Below are positions 40,643-49,891 of a stretch of 64,000 bases of DNA, in pieces. The DNA lies in NCBI RefSeq assembly GCF_003967355.1, contig NZ_BIFH01000035.1, forward strand, positions 1 through 64,000, read 5' to 3'. Origin of the DNA: Embleya hyalina (GTDB lineage Bacteria; Actinomycetota; Actinomycetes; Streptomycetales; Streptomycetaceae). The translations under genes and the position numbers were made by a program. The notes below the pieces were generated by a model. That model was not told the DNA's origin, ran no database searches, and worked only from the letters and a program-made list of their open reading frames with translations. Numbering within the stretch: the stretch's first letter is position 1; every line of letters starts with the position of its first letter.

Positions 40643-41353
40643 TCACGAGGTCAGCAGTCGGGCCTGCCCGACTTCGGTGCGCACCTTGATCTTGTGCGGC
40701 GACTGGTCGTTGCGCGAGACCTTGACGTCGCTGTCGCCGATCGTGGTGGACACATCCGCCGCGTACTGCTGCCCGCCGGGCACCCGCACCGTCGCCCGAC
40801 CGGCGTCGGTCTTGGCGCTGACGTCGGTGGGCGCCTTGGTGAAGGTGATGTCGATCGAGCCCGCGCTCGTCTGCGCGGTCACCTTCGCCGAGGTGATCCC
40901 CTCGCCGTCGATCTTGCCCGCGCTGGTGTGCAGGTTGAGCGTCCCGGTCACATCGCGCAGCGTCACGTTGCCCGCGTCGGTGCGGATGTCCAGCGCGGCG
41001 CCGCCGCGCGGGATGGTCACCTCGTACGCCACGAAGCAGGCCTTCTTGCTCGCGCAGTCGTAGTCCAGGACCAGCTGGCCGTTGCCGTCCACGTTGTGCG
41101 TGGTCGTCGGCGCGGTCTTGTCGTAATGCTGTTTCTCGGTCACCTTGACCACGTTGACGTCGCCCTCGGTCACCTTGACGTTGCCCGCCGCACTGTCCAC
41201 CTTGAGCGACTTCACGCTCTGTGAGACGTCGTAGGACGTGGTCTTCTTCTCCGCGTCGTGGTCGGTGTCCACGTTGAACTCGCACGCGGTCAGGACCAGC
41301 GGAAGCGCGACGAGCGGGACGAGCAGGGCCAGACGACGGTTGCGGGCAGCCAT
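40643..41353 (-). CDS. DUF4097-type beta-repeat lipoprotein
   Basis: A 236-aa exported protein. The signal sequence ends in the lipobox LTAC (Cys24). The rest is a beta-helix-like repeat: DSAAGNVKVTEGDV, DIRTDAGNVTLRDV, LHTSAGKIDGEGI, AQTSAGSIDITF, AKTDAGRATVRVP. Each turn carries a G-x-(V/I)-x-(V/I) strand and a T-x-x-G turn, the pattern of DUF4097 adhesin-like domains. The length is typical. The ATG at 41353 has AAGGAGACCC upstream. Function is unknown; a cell-surface location is expected. Confidence 0.88.
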   Translation of the reverse strand: MAARNRRLALLVPLVALPLVLTACEFNVDTDHDAEKKTTSYDVSQSVKSLKVDSAAGNVKVTEGDVNVVKVTEKQHYDKTAPTTTHNVDGNGQLVLDYDCASKKACFVAYEVTIPRGGAALDIRTDAGNVTLRDVTGTLNLHTSAGKIDGEGITSAKVTAQTSAGSIDITFTKAPTDVSAKTDAGRATVRVPGGQQYAADVSTTIGDSDVKVSRNDQSPHKIKVRTEVGQARLLTS

Positions 41354-41579
41354 AAGGGTCTCCTTGGGTCGGGGCGGGGTACGCCGCCCGAACGCACGAC
41401 CACTCCCCCGCTGTCCTCTTGCCCTCCAGGCTAGGAAGCACCCCTGTCTCCCCGCGTCGGTCCGGCGTCGGGTTGGCCGGCTCCTTCCCTGGCAGGAGGC
41501 GACCCCGAGGCAGTCCACCTCCAGGCAGGGCCCGCCTCGGGGATGTCCCGGACCCCGGTACCGGGACCCGACCCGCCGG

Positions 41580-42323
41580 TCAGTGCGCCAGCCGGGCGCC
41601 CAACGCCGGTGCCAGCGCCGCGAATTCGGCCGACTCGGCCTCGTCGAGCACGGCATACGCGGCCGCCACCAGCTCGTCCGTGGTGTCCTCCGCGGCCTGT
41701 CGGCGTGCCGTCAGCTCGTCGGTGACCTGCGGAAACGGCTTGGCGTGGCCGTAGAACTCGAGGTAGGGGCTCGCCTCGGCGGCCTGCGCCTCCACCGCGG
41801 TCAGGCGATGTGCGGCCAGCGCCAGGATGTGCAGCCCACCGCGGTGCTCGCGCAGCGTCTGGAGGTTCTGCGCGAGCCGGGCGGGCGCATCATCCGCAAG
41901 AGGTACACCGCGCCAGGCCGAGTACAGCGGGGCCAGCGCGCCCAGGTCGTTGGCGCGCACGATCGTGGTGGTGAGGTCCGCCAGCCGGGCCGCCTCCGGC
42001 AGATCGGCGAGGTGCTCACGTCCCCAGTCGCGGGCGCATTGGGCGTACAGCGCCCCGACCCGCTCGGGCGGCGCGACCTTCCTGCCGCCCTGCCACAGCG
42101 GAAGCAGCGCGTCGGCGGTGAAGTGATGGAACGCGGCGACCACCGCGGCGTCGTCGACGTCGCCGAGCACCCCGCCGCGGCCGGCGACGTAGAGCGTCAC
42201 GCCGTCCAGACCCAGTTCGGCGCCGCGCGCGACGGTGTGCGGCGCGAAGAAGAACGCCCCGGCCGCCTGCACCGTCTCCTTGACCGCGCGGGTGGTCTCG
42301 CGGGCCGTGTCCATGCTGCTCAT
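41580..42323 (-). CDS. SCO6745-like helical protein
   Basis: A 247-aa mainly helical soluble protein resembling the actinobacterial SCO6745 family: an opening FFAPHTVARGAELGLDGVTLYVAGRGGVLGDV, then AAFHHFTADALLPLW, the central ALAPLYSAWRGVPL, and a C-terminal helix with RRQAAEDTTDELVAAAYAVLD. The biochemical function of the family is, to my knowledge, unknown; members are sometimes annotated as helix-turn-helix proteins. The ATG at 42323 is preceded by GGGGAGACACGAGC, which rules out the longer in-frame start at 42368. Confidence 0.75.
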   Translation of the reverse strand: MSSMDTARETTRAVKETVQAAGAFFFAPHTVARGAELGLDGVTLYVAGRGGVLGDVDDAAVVAAFHHFTADALLPLWQGGRKVAPPERVGALYAQCARDWGREHLADLPEAARLADLTTTIVRANDLGALAPLYSAWRGVPLADDAPARLAQNLQTLREHRGGLHILALAAHRLTAVEAQAAEASPYLEFYGHAKPFPQVTDELTARRQAAEDTTDELVAAAYAVLDEAESAEFAALAPALGARLAH

Positions 42324-42435
42324 GCTCGTGTCTCCCCGGGGACGATCTTGCTTGACCATGTCAGGCAAGACCTATCACGGCGGATCGAACGAGCACAGGT
42401 GTTCGGACACCGGCTCCGCGACGCCCGCACCGGGG

Positions 42436-43290
42436 TCACAGCCGGGAGAGGTCGACCCGTCCCTCGGCGACGATCACGGCCGGGCCGGTCATCTCGATGT
42501 GCCCGTCCACCCGCTCGGTGATCACCAGGCGCCCGCCGGGCACGTCCACCGTGTAGGTGACCGGCTCGCCGGTGACCGAGGGCTCCGCGCCGTCGGCCCG
42601 CGCCGCGGCGACCATCACCGCACACGCGCCGGTGCCGCAGGACCGGGTCTCCCCCGAGCCGCGCTCGTGCACCCGCATCGCCACGTGACCCGGCGCCCGG
42701 CGCACCACGAACTCGACGTTGACCCCGTGCGGATAGGCCCCCGCGGGCGTCACGGCCGGCGCGGTGTACAGGGTGCCCGCCTGGGCCAGGTCCTCGACGA
42801 AGACCACCGCGTGCGGGTTGCCCATGTCCACGTTGGTGGCCGGTCGCACCCGCCCCTCGACGTCCACCCCGATGCCCTCGGAACCGGGCAGCCGGGCCGG
42901 GCCCATGTCCACGGTGACCGGGCCCTCGGCGGACACGGTGACCGTCTTGACCCCGCCGCGCGTGGCCACCCGCAACTCGCCCGCCTCGGCCAGACCCCGC
43001 TCGACCAGGAACCGTGCGAACACCCGCACGCCGTTCCCGCACATCTCCGCGATCGAGCCGTCGCCGTTGCGGTAGTCCATGAACCACTCGGCCTCGCCGG
43101 CCAGGTGCTCGGCGGCCGGATCCTTGGCCGAGCGCACCACCCGGAGCACCCCGTCGCCGCCGATGCCCGCCCGCCGGTCGCACAGCGCGGCGACCTGCGC
43201 GGCGGACAGGTCCGTCTCGCCGTCGGCGTCCGGCACGATGACGAAGTCGTTCTCGGTGCCGTGCCCCTTGAAGAAGTGCAGAGTGCTCAC
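42436..43290 (-). CDS. dapF: diaminopimelate epimerase
   Basis: It interconverts LL- and meso-diaminopimelate for lysine and peptidoglycan synthesis. In Streptomyces, LL-DAP is used in the wall and meso-DAP feeds lysine. The 284-aa protein has both catalytic cysteines in mirrored motifs, AEMCGNGVRVFARF and RSCGTGACAV, plus FFKGHGTENDFV and NVDMGNPHAVVF. Length and layout are standard. It lies 89 bp downstream of ggt across a perfect palindromic terminator, so it probably has its own promoter. Confidence 0.96.
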   Translation of the reverse strand: MSTLHFFKGHGTENDFVIVPDADGETDLSAAQVAALCDRRAGIGGDGVLRVVRSAKDPAAEHLAGEAEWFMDYRNGDGSIAEMCGNGVRVFARFLVERGLAEAGELRVATRGGVKTVTVSAEGPVTVDMGPARLPGSEGIGVDVEGRVRPATNVDMGNPHAVVFVEDLAQAGTLYTAPAVTPAGAYPHGVNVEFVVRRAPGHVAMRVHERGSGETRSCGTGACAVMVAAARADGAEPSVTGEPVTYTVDVPGGRLVITERVDGHIEMTGPAVIVAEGRVDLSRL

Positions 43291-43321
43291 CCGGCAATCC
43301 TAGGACGAGCCGGGACGGACC

Positions 43322-43367
43322 ACGCGCGAGCGGCCTCGGCGGAATTCCGCCGAGGCCGCTCGCGCGT
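43322..43367. terminator. 46-bp perfect palindrome downstream of ggt
   Basis: An uninterrupted 46-bp palindrome centred on an EcoRI-like GGAATTCC core (left arm begins ACGCGCGAGCGG). On the minus strand it follows the ggt stop at once, so it should terminate ggt transcription before dapF. The zero-length loop makes it unusually symmetric. Confidence 0.85.
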
Positions 43368-43379
43368 TTCATTGGCCCG

Positions 43380-45194
43380 TTATCGGTCCGGGTGCACCAC
43401 TCCGGCCGCGCCGCCGCCCCGGCGGGTGGGTTCCGCCACCGCCTGGACGCGCCCGCCGGGCAGGAATTCCAGCGCCGCCGCGGCGCCGATCTCCGGGTTG
43501 TCCTTGAGGACGTGCCCACGCTGTTCCAGCGCCGTGCGCAACCACGCCGGCACCCCCGGTTCCACCTCGGTGGCCGCGCCGTTGCGCTGGGACAGTCGCG
43601 GCGCCGCGACCGCCTGCGGCAGCGAGAGGCCACGATCGAGCCGCTCGGTCAGCACCTGGAGCACGGTGGTGATGATGGTCGCCCCACCGGGCGAGCCCAC
43701 CGCGATCAACGGCCGACCGTCGCGCAGCACGATCGTCGGCGACATGCTGCTGCGCGGCCGCTTGCCCGGCGCGGGCAGGTTCGGGTCGAACACGCCCGGG
43801 GTCAGCGGCGCGAAGTTGAAGTCGGTCAATTCGTTGTTGAGCAGGAAACCGCGTCCGGGCACGGTGATCGCGCTGCCGCCGGTCTGCTCGATGGTCAGCG
43901 TGTAGGAGACCACGTTGCCCCAGCGGTCGGCGGTGACCAGGTGCGTCGTGGACAACCCCTCGGTCGGCTCGGTCGCCTCCGGCGTGCCGCTCGCCCGGCA
44001 CGGCCGGTCGTACGGCGGCTTCGGGTCACCCGGCGGCACCGGGCTCACGGCGGCGTGGTCCGGGTCGATCAGGCACGCGCGTTCCTTGGCGAAACCGTCG
44101 GAGAGCAGGCCCTTGAGCGGCACGTCCACGAACGCGGGGTCGCCCACGTGGCGGTTGCGGTCCGCGAAGGCCAGGCGCGACGCCTCCAGGTAGTGGTGCG
44201 TCGCGGCGACCTCGTCCTGCGCGCGCGGGTCGGTGGTCTCCAGGATGTTCAGCGCCTCGCCCACGGTGGAGCCGCCCGACGAGGACGGGGCCATGCCGTA
44301 GACGTCCAGGCCCCGGTAGTCGAGGCGGGTCGGCCGCTGCTCCCGGATCCGGTAGTTCGCCAGGTCGCCGTTCTCGATCAGTCCGGGCCGGAACACCCGG
44401 TCGGCTCCCGGTGCCACCGGCGGTTGTTGCGCGGTGCGCACCACCTCGCGGCCGAGGCCGCCCCGGTAGAACCAGTCGACGCCGTCGCGACCGAGTCGGT
44501 CGTAGGTACGGGCCAGGTCCGGGTTGCGGAACACGCTGCCCACGACCGGCGGTTGCCCGTTCGGCAGGAACAACTGCGCGGTCGGCGTGATGTCGTCGAA
44601 CCGGGACGCGTTCGCCGCGGTCTGGTCGTGGAACGTCCGGTCCACCACGAACCCGCGCTCGGCCAGTTGCCGAGCCGGCTCCAGCGCGGACCGCAGGCTG
44701 GTCGTACCCCACGTGCGCAGCGCGGTGTCCCATGTCCGCGGCGTGCCGGGAACCCCGACCGAAAGCCCGGAGTTGACTCCCTGGTCGAACGGGATGGGCA
44801 ACCCGGTGGCGGGGTCGAGGAACGCGTCCTGCCGCATGTTCGCGGGTGCCGTCTCCCGCCCGTCCAGGGTGCGCACGCTGCGGCTGCGCGCGTCGTAGTA
44901 GACGAAGTAGCCGCCCCCGCCGATCCCCGACGAGTACGGCTCGGTCACGCCCAGCGCGGCCGCGGTGGCCACGGCGGCGTCCACCGCGTTGCCGCCCCGG
45001 CGCAGCACGTCCAGGCCGATCCGGGTGGCGTCGGGATCGACGCTGGACACCGCGCCGCCCCATCCGGTGGCCACGGGTTGTTTGGCCGGCGCCTCCGCCG
45101 GCCCACCGGGTTGCGCGGACGCCACTCCCGGGATGGTCAAAGCGAGCCCAAGCGCCGCAACCGACGCCATGGCGCGACGAACCGAGCGAATCAC
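43380..45194 (-). CDS. ggt: secreted gamma-glutamyltransferase
   Basis: It hydrolyses or transfers the gamma-glutamyl group of glutathione and related peptides, releasing glutamate. The 604-aa precursor has a Sec signal peptide ending GVASA-Q (residues 1-27). After autocleavage Thr416 in GLSTTHLVT becomes the N-terminal nucleophile of the small subunit. Other family motifs are GGNAVDAAVATAAALGV, SSGIGGGGYFVYYD, GLSVGVPGTP, MAPSSSGGSTVGEALN and the oxyanion region RPRSSMSPT. The length is typical. A glutamate-releasing enzyme near a glutamate-uptake locus may be meaningful, but the two are 8 kb apart. Confidence 0.95.
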   Translation of the reverse strand: MIRSVRRAMASVAALGLALTIPGVASAQPGGPAEAPAKQPVATGWGGAVSSVDPDATRIGLDVLRRGGNAVDAAVATAAALGVTEPYSSGIGGGGYFVYYDARSRSVRTLDGRETAPANMRQDAFLDPATGLPIPFDQGVNSGLSVGVPGTPRTWDTALRTWGTTSLRSALEPARQLAERGFVVDRTFHDQTAANASRFDDITPTAQLFLPNGQPPVVGSVFRNPDLARTYDRLGRDGVDWFYRGGLGREVVRTAQQPPVAPGADRVFRPGLIENGDLANYRIREQRPTRLDYRGLDVYGMAPSSSGGSTVGEALNILETTDPRAQDEVAATHHYLEASRLAFADRNRHVGDPAFVDVPLKGLLSDGFAKERACLIDPDHAAVSPVPPGDPKPPYDRPCRASGTPEATEPTEGLSTTHLVTADRWGNVVSYTLTIEQTGGSAITVPGRGFLLNNELTDFNFAPLTPGVFDPNLPAPGKRPRSSMSPTIVLRDGRPLIAVGSPGGATIITTVLQVLTERLDRGLSLPQAVAAPRLSQRNGAATEVEPGVPAWLRTALEQRGHVLKDNPEIGAAAALEFLPGGRVQAVAEPTRRGGGAAGVVHPDR

Positions 45195-45361
45195 GACCGC
45201 CTCCCCCGAACAGGTTCCGGTGTGTCACGGACCCCCACGGTGTCACGCCGACCCCACCCGCAACACCCCCAGCCCCGGACCCGGAACAAGGTTCACCCGG
45301 TCGTGCGCACCGCCGCGCGCCCGGTGCGGAGCGGACGCGCGCCACCCGCCCGGCGTCCGGG

Positions 45362-46267
45362 CTACGAAGCGGTCACCCTTTCCAGGGCCGCTTCGAGCAG
45401 GTCGGCGCGGGCGTGGTCCAGCCACTCGATTCTCGGGTCGCGCCGGAACCAGGTGTCCTGGCGCCGGGCGAACCGCCGCGTGGTGCGGACCGTGTCCTCG
45501 CGGGCCTCCTCGTCGCCGCACTCCCCCGCGAGCATGCGCAGCACCTGGGCGTAGCCCAGCGCGCGGGAGGCGGTGCGGCCCTCGCGCAGCCCGACCCGTT
45601 CCAGCTCGCGCACCTCCTCGACCAGGCCCGCCGCCCACATGCGGTCGACCCGCGCGGTGATCCGCTCGTCCAGCACCGGTCGGGGTACGTCCACCCCGAT
45701 CTGCACGCTGTCGTAGAGCGAGCGGTGGGTGGGCAGGGTCGCGGTGAACGGCCGCCCGGTCAGCTCGATGACCTCCAGGGCACGCACGATCCGCCGGGCG
45801 TTGCTCGGCAGGATCACCGCGGCGGCGGGCGGATCGGCGACCGCCAGGCGCGCGTGCAGCGGCCCGGGACCCACCCGCTCGGCCTCGGCCTCCAGGCGGG
45901 CCCGGATCTCCGGGTCGGTGCCGGGAAACTCCAGGTCGTCGAGGACCGCGCGGACGTACAACCCCGAACCGCCGACCAGGATCGGGGTCCGCCCGCGCGC
46001 GAGCAGGTCGTCGACCACGGCCCGCGCGTCGCGTTGGTATTCGGCCACGCTGGCGGAGCTGGTCACCTCCCACACGTCGAGCAGGTGGTGCGGGACGCCG
46101 CCGCGCTCGGCGACGGTCAGCTTGGCGGTGCCGATGTCCATGCCCCGGTAGAGCTGCATGGAGTCGGTGTTGATCACCTCCCCGTCCAGCGCACGGGCCA
46201 AGGCGACCCCCAGATCGGACTTTCCGGCCGCAGTGGGACCGACGACGGCAATGACACGGGGACTCAC
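45362..46267 (-). CDS. miaA: tRNA dimethylallyltransferase MiaA
   Basis: It adds the dimethylallyl group to N6 of A37 in tRNAs reading U-starting codons. The 301-aa protein has P-loop VVGPTAAGKSDLGVALA, NTDSMQLYRGMDIGTAK, HHLLDVWEV, VGGSGLYVRAVLDDLEFPGTD and a C-terminal RRFARRQDTWFRRD tRNA-binding region. The GTG at 46267 directly abuts a GGGGG run; longer in-frame extensions lack support. MiaA supplies the substrate of MiaB, encoded 2 kb away on the same strand. It is divergent from the small acidic protein gene. Confidence 0.95.
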   Translation of the reverse strand: MSPRVIAVVGPTAAGKSDLGVALARALDGEVINTDSMQLYRGMDIGTAKLTVAERGGVPHHLLDVWEVTSSASVAEYQRDARAVVDDLLARGRTPILVGGSGLYVRAVLDDLEFPGTDPEIRARLEAEAERVGPGPLHARLAVADPPAAAVILPSNARRIVRALEVIELTGRPFTATLPTHRSLYDSVQIGVDVPRPVLDERITARVDRMWAAGLVEEVRELERVGLREGRTASRALGYAQVLRMLAGECGDEEAREDTVRTTRRFARRQDTWFRRDPRIEWLDHARADLLEAALERVTAS

Positions 46268-46448
46268 CCCCCAAGTCTGCCGGATCGCCGACCGGTCGCC
46301 GCGCACGGTGGTGGGCGACGGCGCCCGTCCCGGCACGCGCCGGCGCGCCCGCGCCGTCGCCCGATGCGGTACGGCCGCGCGCAAGGTCGTGACCGGCCAC
46401 GTTCGCTCTCGTTGAGTTCGGACACAGCCATTCGGTCAAGGAGCAATC

Positions 46449-46796
46449 GTGAGTGTTTTCGACTGGTTCAAGCGGCGCCCCGACACGACGGAGGCGGGCG
46501 GCTCGTGCTGCTCGGGGAACACGGCGGGCACGGACACCGCCACGCTCGTCGAGGACCGGCCCGGGACGCCGGCCGAGGCGCCCGCCGCGACCGAGCCCGG
46601 CGAACCGGTGGCCGCCCCGGCCCCCCGGACCGCCGGGGACGCGGTCGCCGAGGCGGACGGGGCACGAACCCGGGAGGAGCCGGACACGGGTGTCGCCCAC
46701 GACACCGAGGCCGGGGCCGAGGACGCGCCGGCCGAGAACGGCGACGGCGCGCCCGAGGCGGCCGGCAAGCAGCCGGCGGCAGCGTCCGGCGCGTGA
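46449..46796 (+). CDS. small acidic Ala/Glu-rich protein (conserved in Streptomyces next to miaA)
   Basis: A 115-aa protein. The first 10 residues are basic-aromatic (MSVFDWFKRRP), then a CC pair, then a long Ala/Glu/Pro/Asp low-complexity stretch with no predicted fold. The GTG start follows AAGGAG by five bases and a palindromic terminator follows the stop, so it is a well-delimited gene. Streptomyces homologues at this spot have been labelled gliding motility protein, a label I consider unfounded. An amphipathic N-terminal anchor with a disordered acidic tail is the most that can be said. Confidence 0.8.
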   Translation: MSVFDWFKRRPDTTEAGGSCCSGNTAGTDTATLVEDRPGTPAEAPAATEPGEPVAAPAPRTAGDAVAEADGARTREEPDTGVAHDTEAGAEDAPAENGDGAPEAAGKQPAAASGA

Positions 46797-46805
46797 GTCG
46801 AACAG

Positions 46806-46841
46806 CGGGCGGCGGTCACCGGATCCGGTGACCGCCGCCCG
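46806..46841. terminator. 36-bp perfect palindrome downstream of the small acidic protein gene
   Basis: Left arm CGGGCGGCGGTCACCGGA pairs perfectly with the right arm; the centre is GGATCC with no loop. It starts 9 bp after the stop codon. Confidence 0.85.
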
Positions 46842-46913
46842 TCGTGTTCACGGGGGCACGCGCACCGGGGCACCGCGCACGCGGCACCGGCCCGGCCGGC
46901 GCGCGCCTTCCCG

Positions 46914-46948
46914 GGCATCAGGCGTCAGGCGTCAGGCGTCAGGCGTCA
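46914..46948. repeat. 7-bp tandem repeat, GGCGTCA x4
   Basis: Four perfect GGCGTCA units (46921-46948) follow one degenerate unit, GGCATCA. The last unit supplies the TGA stop of the extradiol-dioxygenase-like gene on the minus strand, so copy-number change would alter only downstream non-coding DNA. Confidence 0.9.
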
Positions 46949-47665
46949 GGACCAAAGCGCCACGAAATACCCCACGCCATAAGGCGCTTCGTCATACAGC
47001 AGCCGCCCGCTCCGGCCCGGCCCCGCGGCCCCGGCCAGCACCTGGAGCGCCGGGCGGCCCGCCACCCACAGCTCCTCCGCGAGCGCCGGGTCGAGCGCCG
47101 CCAGCGCCGCCGGGTCGGCCGTGTCCAGTGCCGTCGCGAGCGCAAGGTCGTAAGACTCGGCACGCGCGTCGAGGTAGCCGGGGGCCTTCTCGGTCCGACA
47201 CGCGGACCCGTCGCCCACCACCAGGAGCGCCACCCGATCCGCGCCCGCGACCAGCTCCGCACCGCGCGTCGCACAACGCGTCGGATCGGCGTCGGCGGCG
47301 ATCACCACGCCGGACACCGGGCTCGGCGCGGTGCCCGCGGCGACCCGGTCCACGGCCCACGGGGAACGACCGAGCAGCCACGCGCCGACGGTCAGCGCGG
47401 GCGGCAGTTCGTGGTCCGCGCCGGCGCCCAGAGTGACCTCCAGGTCGACCCCGTATCGCGCGAAGGACCCGATCCCGCCCTCGCCGAGGGTCGCCTCGAC
47501 GGGGCCCGCCCCCACCACCACCAACCGGTCCGGCGCGCTCGCGGCCAGTGCCGCCAGCGCCTGATCGCACGCCGCGCGCAGCGCGTCCAACTCCGCTACG
47601 GCCCCGCGGGCCAGCTCGGGCACGATCATCGGGGGGCACGGGACTACCGCGGCGGCTACGAGCAT
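46946..47665 (-). CDS. class III extradiol dioxygenase-like (LigB fold) protein
   Basis: A 239-aa protein resembling the B subunit of LigB/MEMO-type extradiol dioxygenases as found in actinobacteria beside miaA/miaB. Seen features are LVAAAVVPCPPMIVPEL at the N-terminus, LVVVGAGP, the VALLVVGDGSACRTEKAPGYLDARAE segment, and LLYDEAPYGVGYFVALW at the end. The usual metal-binding His residues are hard to find: the N-terminal CPPMIVPEL has Cys-Pro where dioxygenases have a HP motif. True dioxygenase activity is therefore doubtful. It is divergent from the histidine phosphatase gene. Confidence 0.8.
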   Translation of the reverse strand: MLVAAAVVPCPPMIVPELARGAVAELDALRAACDQALAALAASAPDRLVVVGAGPVEATLGEGGIGSFARYGVDLEVTLGAGADHELPPALTVGAWLLGRSPWAVDRVAAGTAPSPVSGVVIAADADPTRCATRGAELVAGADRVALLVVGDGSACRTEKAPGYLDARAESYDLALATALDTADPAALAALDPALAEELWVAGRPALQVLAGAAGPGRSGRLLYDEAPYGVGYFVALWS

Positions 47666-47726
47666 TCAGGGAGAGTACTAAGCGGCCGCCGCGACGCCTC
47701 CCGGGTCGCATGATGGGATGGATCAC

Positions 47727-48314
47727 ATGCGTGAACTGATGCTGGTGCGACACGGTGAGACCGAGTGGAGCAGGTCCGGGCGGCACACGGGGCTGACCGA
47801 CATCCCGCTCACCCCCGAGGGCGAGACACAGGCGAAGGCGGTGGCCGACCTGCTCGTCGGACGCGAGTTCGGGCTGACCCTGGTGAGCCCGCTGAGCCGG
47901 GCCCGGCGGACCGCCGAACTGGCCGGGATCACCGGCGGGACCCCGGAACCCGACCTGGTCGAGTGGGACTACGGCGGCTACGAGGGCATCACCACGGATC
48001 AGATCCGCGAGCGGGTGCCGGGCTGGGTGGTGTGGCGTGACGGGGTGATCCCCGGCGACGCGGCGCACCCGGGCGAGTCGATCGCCGACGTGGGCCGGCG
48101 GGTGGACCGGGTGCTGGAGAAGGTGCGCCCGGTGCTGGCGCGCGGCGAGGACGCGATGCTGGTCGCGCACGGCCACCTGCTCCGGGTGCTCACCGCCCGC
48201 TGGCTGGGCCTGCCGCCCGAGGACGGCCGACTGTTCCGCCTGGAGACCGCCCGGCTGTCCACCCTCGGCTACGAGCGCGAACAGCCGGCGATGCTCGGCT
48301 GGAACGTGTCCTGA
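47727..48314 (+). CDS. histidine phosphatase superfamily protein
   Basis: A 195-aa phosphoglycerate mutase-like phosphatase. LVRHGETEWSRSGRHTG carries the phospho-accepting His and the paired Arg. SPLSRARRTAE, VEWDYGGYEG (acid) and VAHGHLLRVLTARW (second His) complete the active site. The size points to a broad-specificity or sugar-phosphate phosphatase rather than glycolytic mutase. ATG at 47727 is preferred, with GGGATGG upstream; an ATG three codons earlier is also possible. It converges with miaB with only 27 bp between stops. Confidence 0.9.
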   Translation: MRELMLVRHGETEWSRSGRHTGLTDIPLTPEGETQAKAVADLLVGREFGLTLVSPLSRARRTAELAGITGGTPEPDLVEWDYGGYEGITTDQIRERVPGWVVWRDGVIPGDAAHPGESIADVGRRVDRVLEKVRPVLARGEDAMLVAHGHLLRVLTARWLGLPPEDGRLFRLETARLSTLGYEREQPAMLGWNVS

Positions 48315-48341
48315 CCGACGGCCGGAACACGGCCCCACCGG

Positions 48342-49823
48342 TCAGTCGCAACAACCCGCCGTCGCCGTCGGCGCCCCCACCGCGACCGGGGCGCCGACGC
48401 TCGGCATTCCGAGCAGTACGCCCGGGCTCGGCGCGGGGGTCGCGGTGCGGCGCTCCCACGCGTCGCCCGCGCGGGTGCGCCGGATGGCGAGCGGGGGGCG
48501 CTCGGCCAACAGGTGGTGCGGCGCGGCATAGGTGATCTCGACCGAGACCATGTCGCCGGGCCGCACCCCGTCGGCGGGGCGCTCGAAGTGCACGAGCCGG
48601 TTGTCCGGGGCCCGCCCGGACAACCGCGCGGTGTCGTGGTCCTTGCGACCCTCGCCCTCGGCGACCAGCACCTCCAGGGTGCGACCGACCTGGGTGCGGT
48701 TCTCCGCCCAGGAGATCTCCTCCTGGAGCGCGAGCAGCCGCTGGTAGCGCTCGGTGACCACTTCCTTGGGCACCTGGCCGTCCATCGTGGCGGCCGGGGT
48801 GCCGGGACGCTTGGAGTACTGGAAGGTGAACGCGGCGGCGAAGCGGGCCTCGCGCACCGTGTGCAGGGTCTGCTCGAAGTCCTCGTCGGTCTCCCCGGGG
48901 AAGCCCACGATGATGTCGGTGGAGATGGCCGCGTCGGGCATCGCCGCGCGCACCCGCTCGATGATCCCCAGGTAGCGGTCCTGGCGGTAGGAGCGGCGCA
49001 TCGCCCGCAACATCGTGTCGGACCCGGACTGCAACGGCATGTGCAGTTGGTGCATGACGTTCGGCGTCTCGGCCATCGCGGCGATCACGTCGTCGGTGAA
49101 GTCGCGCGGGTGCGGCGAGGTGAAGCGCACCCGCTCCAGGCCCTCGATCCGGCCGCACGAGCGGAGCAGCTTGGAGAACGCCTCGCGATCGCCCATGTCG
49201 GAGCCGTACGCGTTGACGTTCTGGCCGAGCAGCGTGACCTCGATCACGCCCTCGCCGACCAGCGTCTCGATCTCGGCGAGCACGTCGCCGGGGCGGCGGT
49301 CCTTCTCCTTGCCGCGCAGCGCGGGCACGATGCAGAACGTGCAGGTGTTGTTGCAGCCCACCGAGATCGCCACCCAGGCCGCGTAGGCCGACTCGCGGCG
49401 GGTGGGCAGCGTGGAGGGGAAGACGTCGAGCGATTCCAGGATCTCGACCTGGGCCTCCTGCTCGACGCGGGCCCGCTCCAGGAGCACCGGCAGCGAACCC
49501 ACGTTGTGCGTGCCGAAGACCACGTCGACCCACGGCGCCTTGCGCACGATGGTGTCCCGGTCCTTCTGCGCGAGGCAGCCGCCGACCGCGATCTGCATGC
49601 CGGGGCGTTCGGCCTTCGCGGGCGCGAGATGGCCCAGATTCCCGTACAGCTTGTTGTCCGCGTTCTCCCGGACGGCGCACGTGTTGAAGACGACCACGTC
49701 GGCCGGCTCCCCCTTGGGTGCGCGGACGTAACCCGCGTCCTCCAGCAGGCCGGACAGCCGCTCGGAGTCGTGGACGTTCATCTGGCACCCGTAGGTGCGG
49801 ACCTCATAGCTTCGCGCAGTCAT
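48342..49823 (-). CDS. miaB: tRNA-2-methylthio-N6-dimethylallyladenosine synthase MiaB
   Basis: A radical SAM methylthiotransferase acting on the i6A37 made by MiaA. The 493-aa protein has the N-terminal cluster cysteines (YGCQMN, NTCAVRE, GGCLAQ). The radical SAM motif [12 protein letters not shown] provides CxxxCxxC, and a TRAM domain ([23 protein letters not shown]) follows. The C-terminal ~35 residues are an extension ending GCCD. Start ATG at 49823; longer in-frame extension rejected. It is divergent from the TAXI gene with under 70 bp between starts. Confidence 0.96.
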   Translation of the reverse strand: MTARSYEVRTYGCQMNVHDSERLSGLLEDAGYVRAPKGEPADVVVFNTCAVRENADNKLYGNLGHLAPAKAERPGMQIAVGGCLAQKDRDTIVRKAPWVDVVFGTHNVGSLPVLLERARVEQEAQVEILESLDVFPSTLPTRRESAYAAWVAISVGCNNTCTFCIVPALRGKEKDRRPGDVLAEIETLVGEGVIEVTLLGQNVNAYGSDMGDREAFSKLLRSCGRIEGLERVRFTSPHPRDFTDDVIAAMAETPNVMHQLHMPLQSGSDTMLRAMRRSYRQDRYLGIIERVRAAMPDAAISTDIIVGFPGETDEDFEQTLHTVREARFAAAFTFQYSKRPGTPAATMDGQVPKEVVTERYQRLLALQEEISWAENRTQVGRTLEVLVAEGEGRKDHDTARLSGRAPDNRLVHFERPADGVRPGDMVSVEITYAAPHHLLAERPPLAIRRTRAGDAWERRTATPAPSPGVLLGMPSVGAPVAVGAPTATAGCCD

Positions 49824-49891
49824 AACACCCGACAGGGTACGGGGTTTGCTTCCTCGCGTGTGTGGCCGACCTCCATGGCAATATCGCCGCC

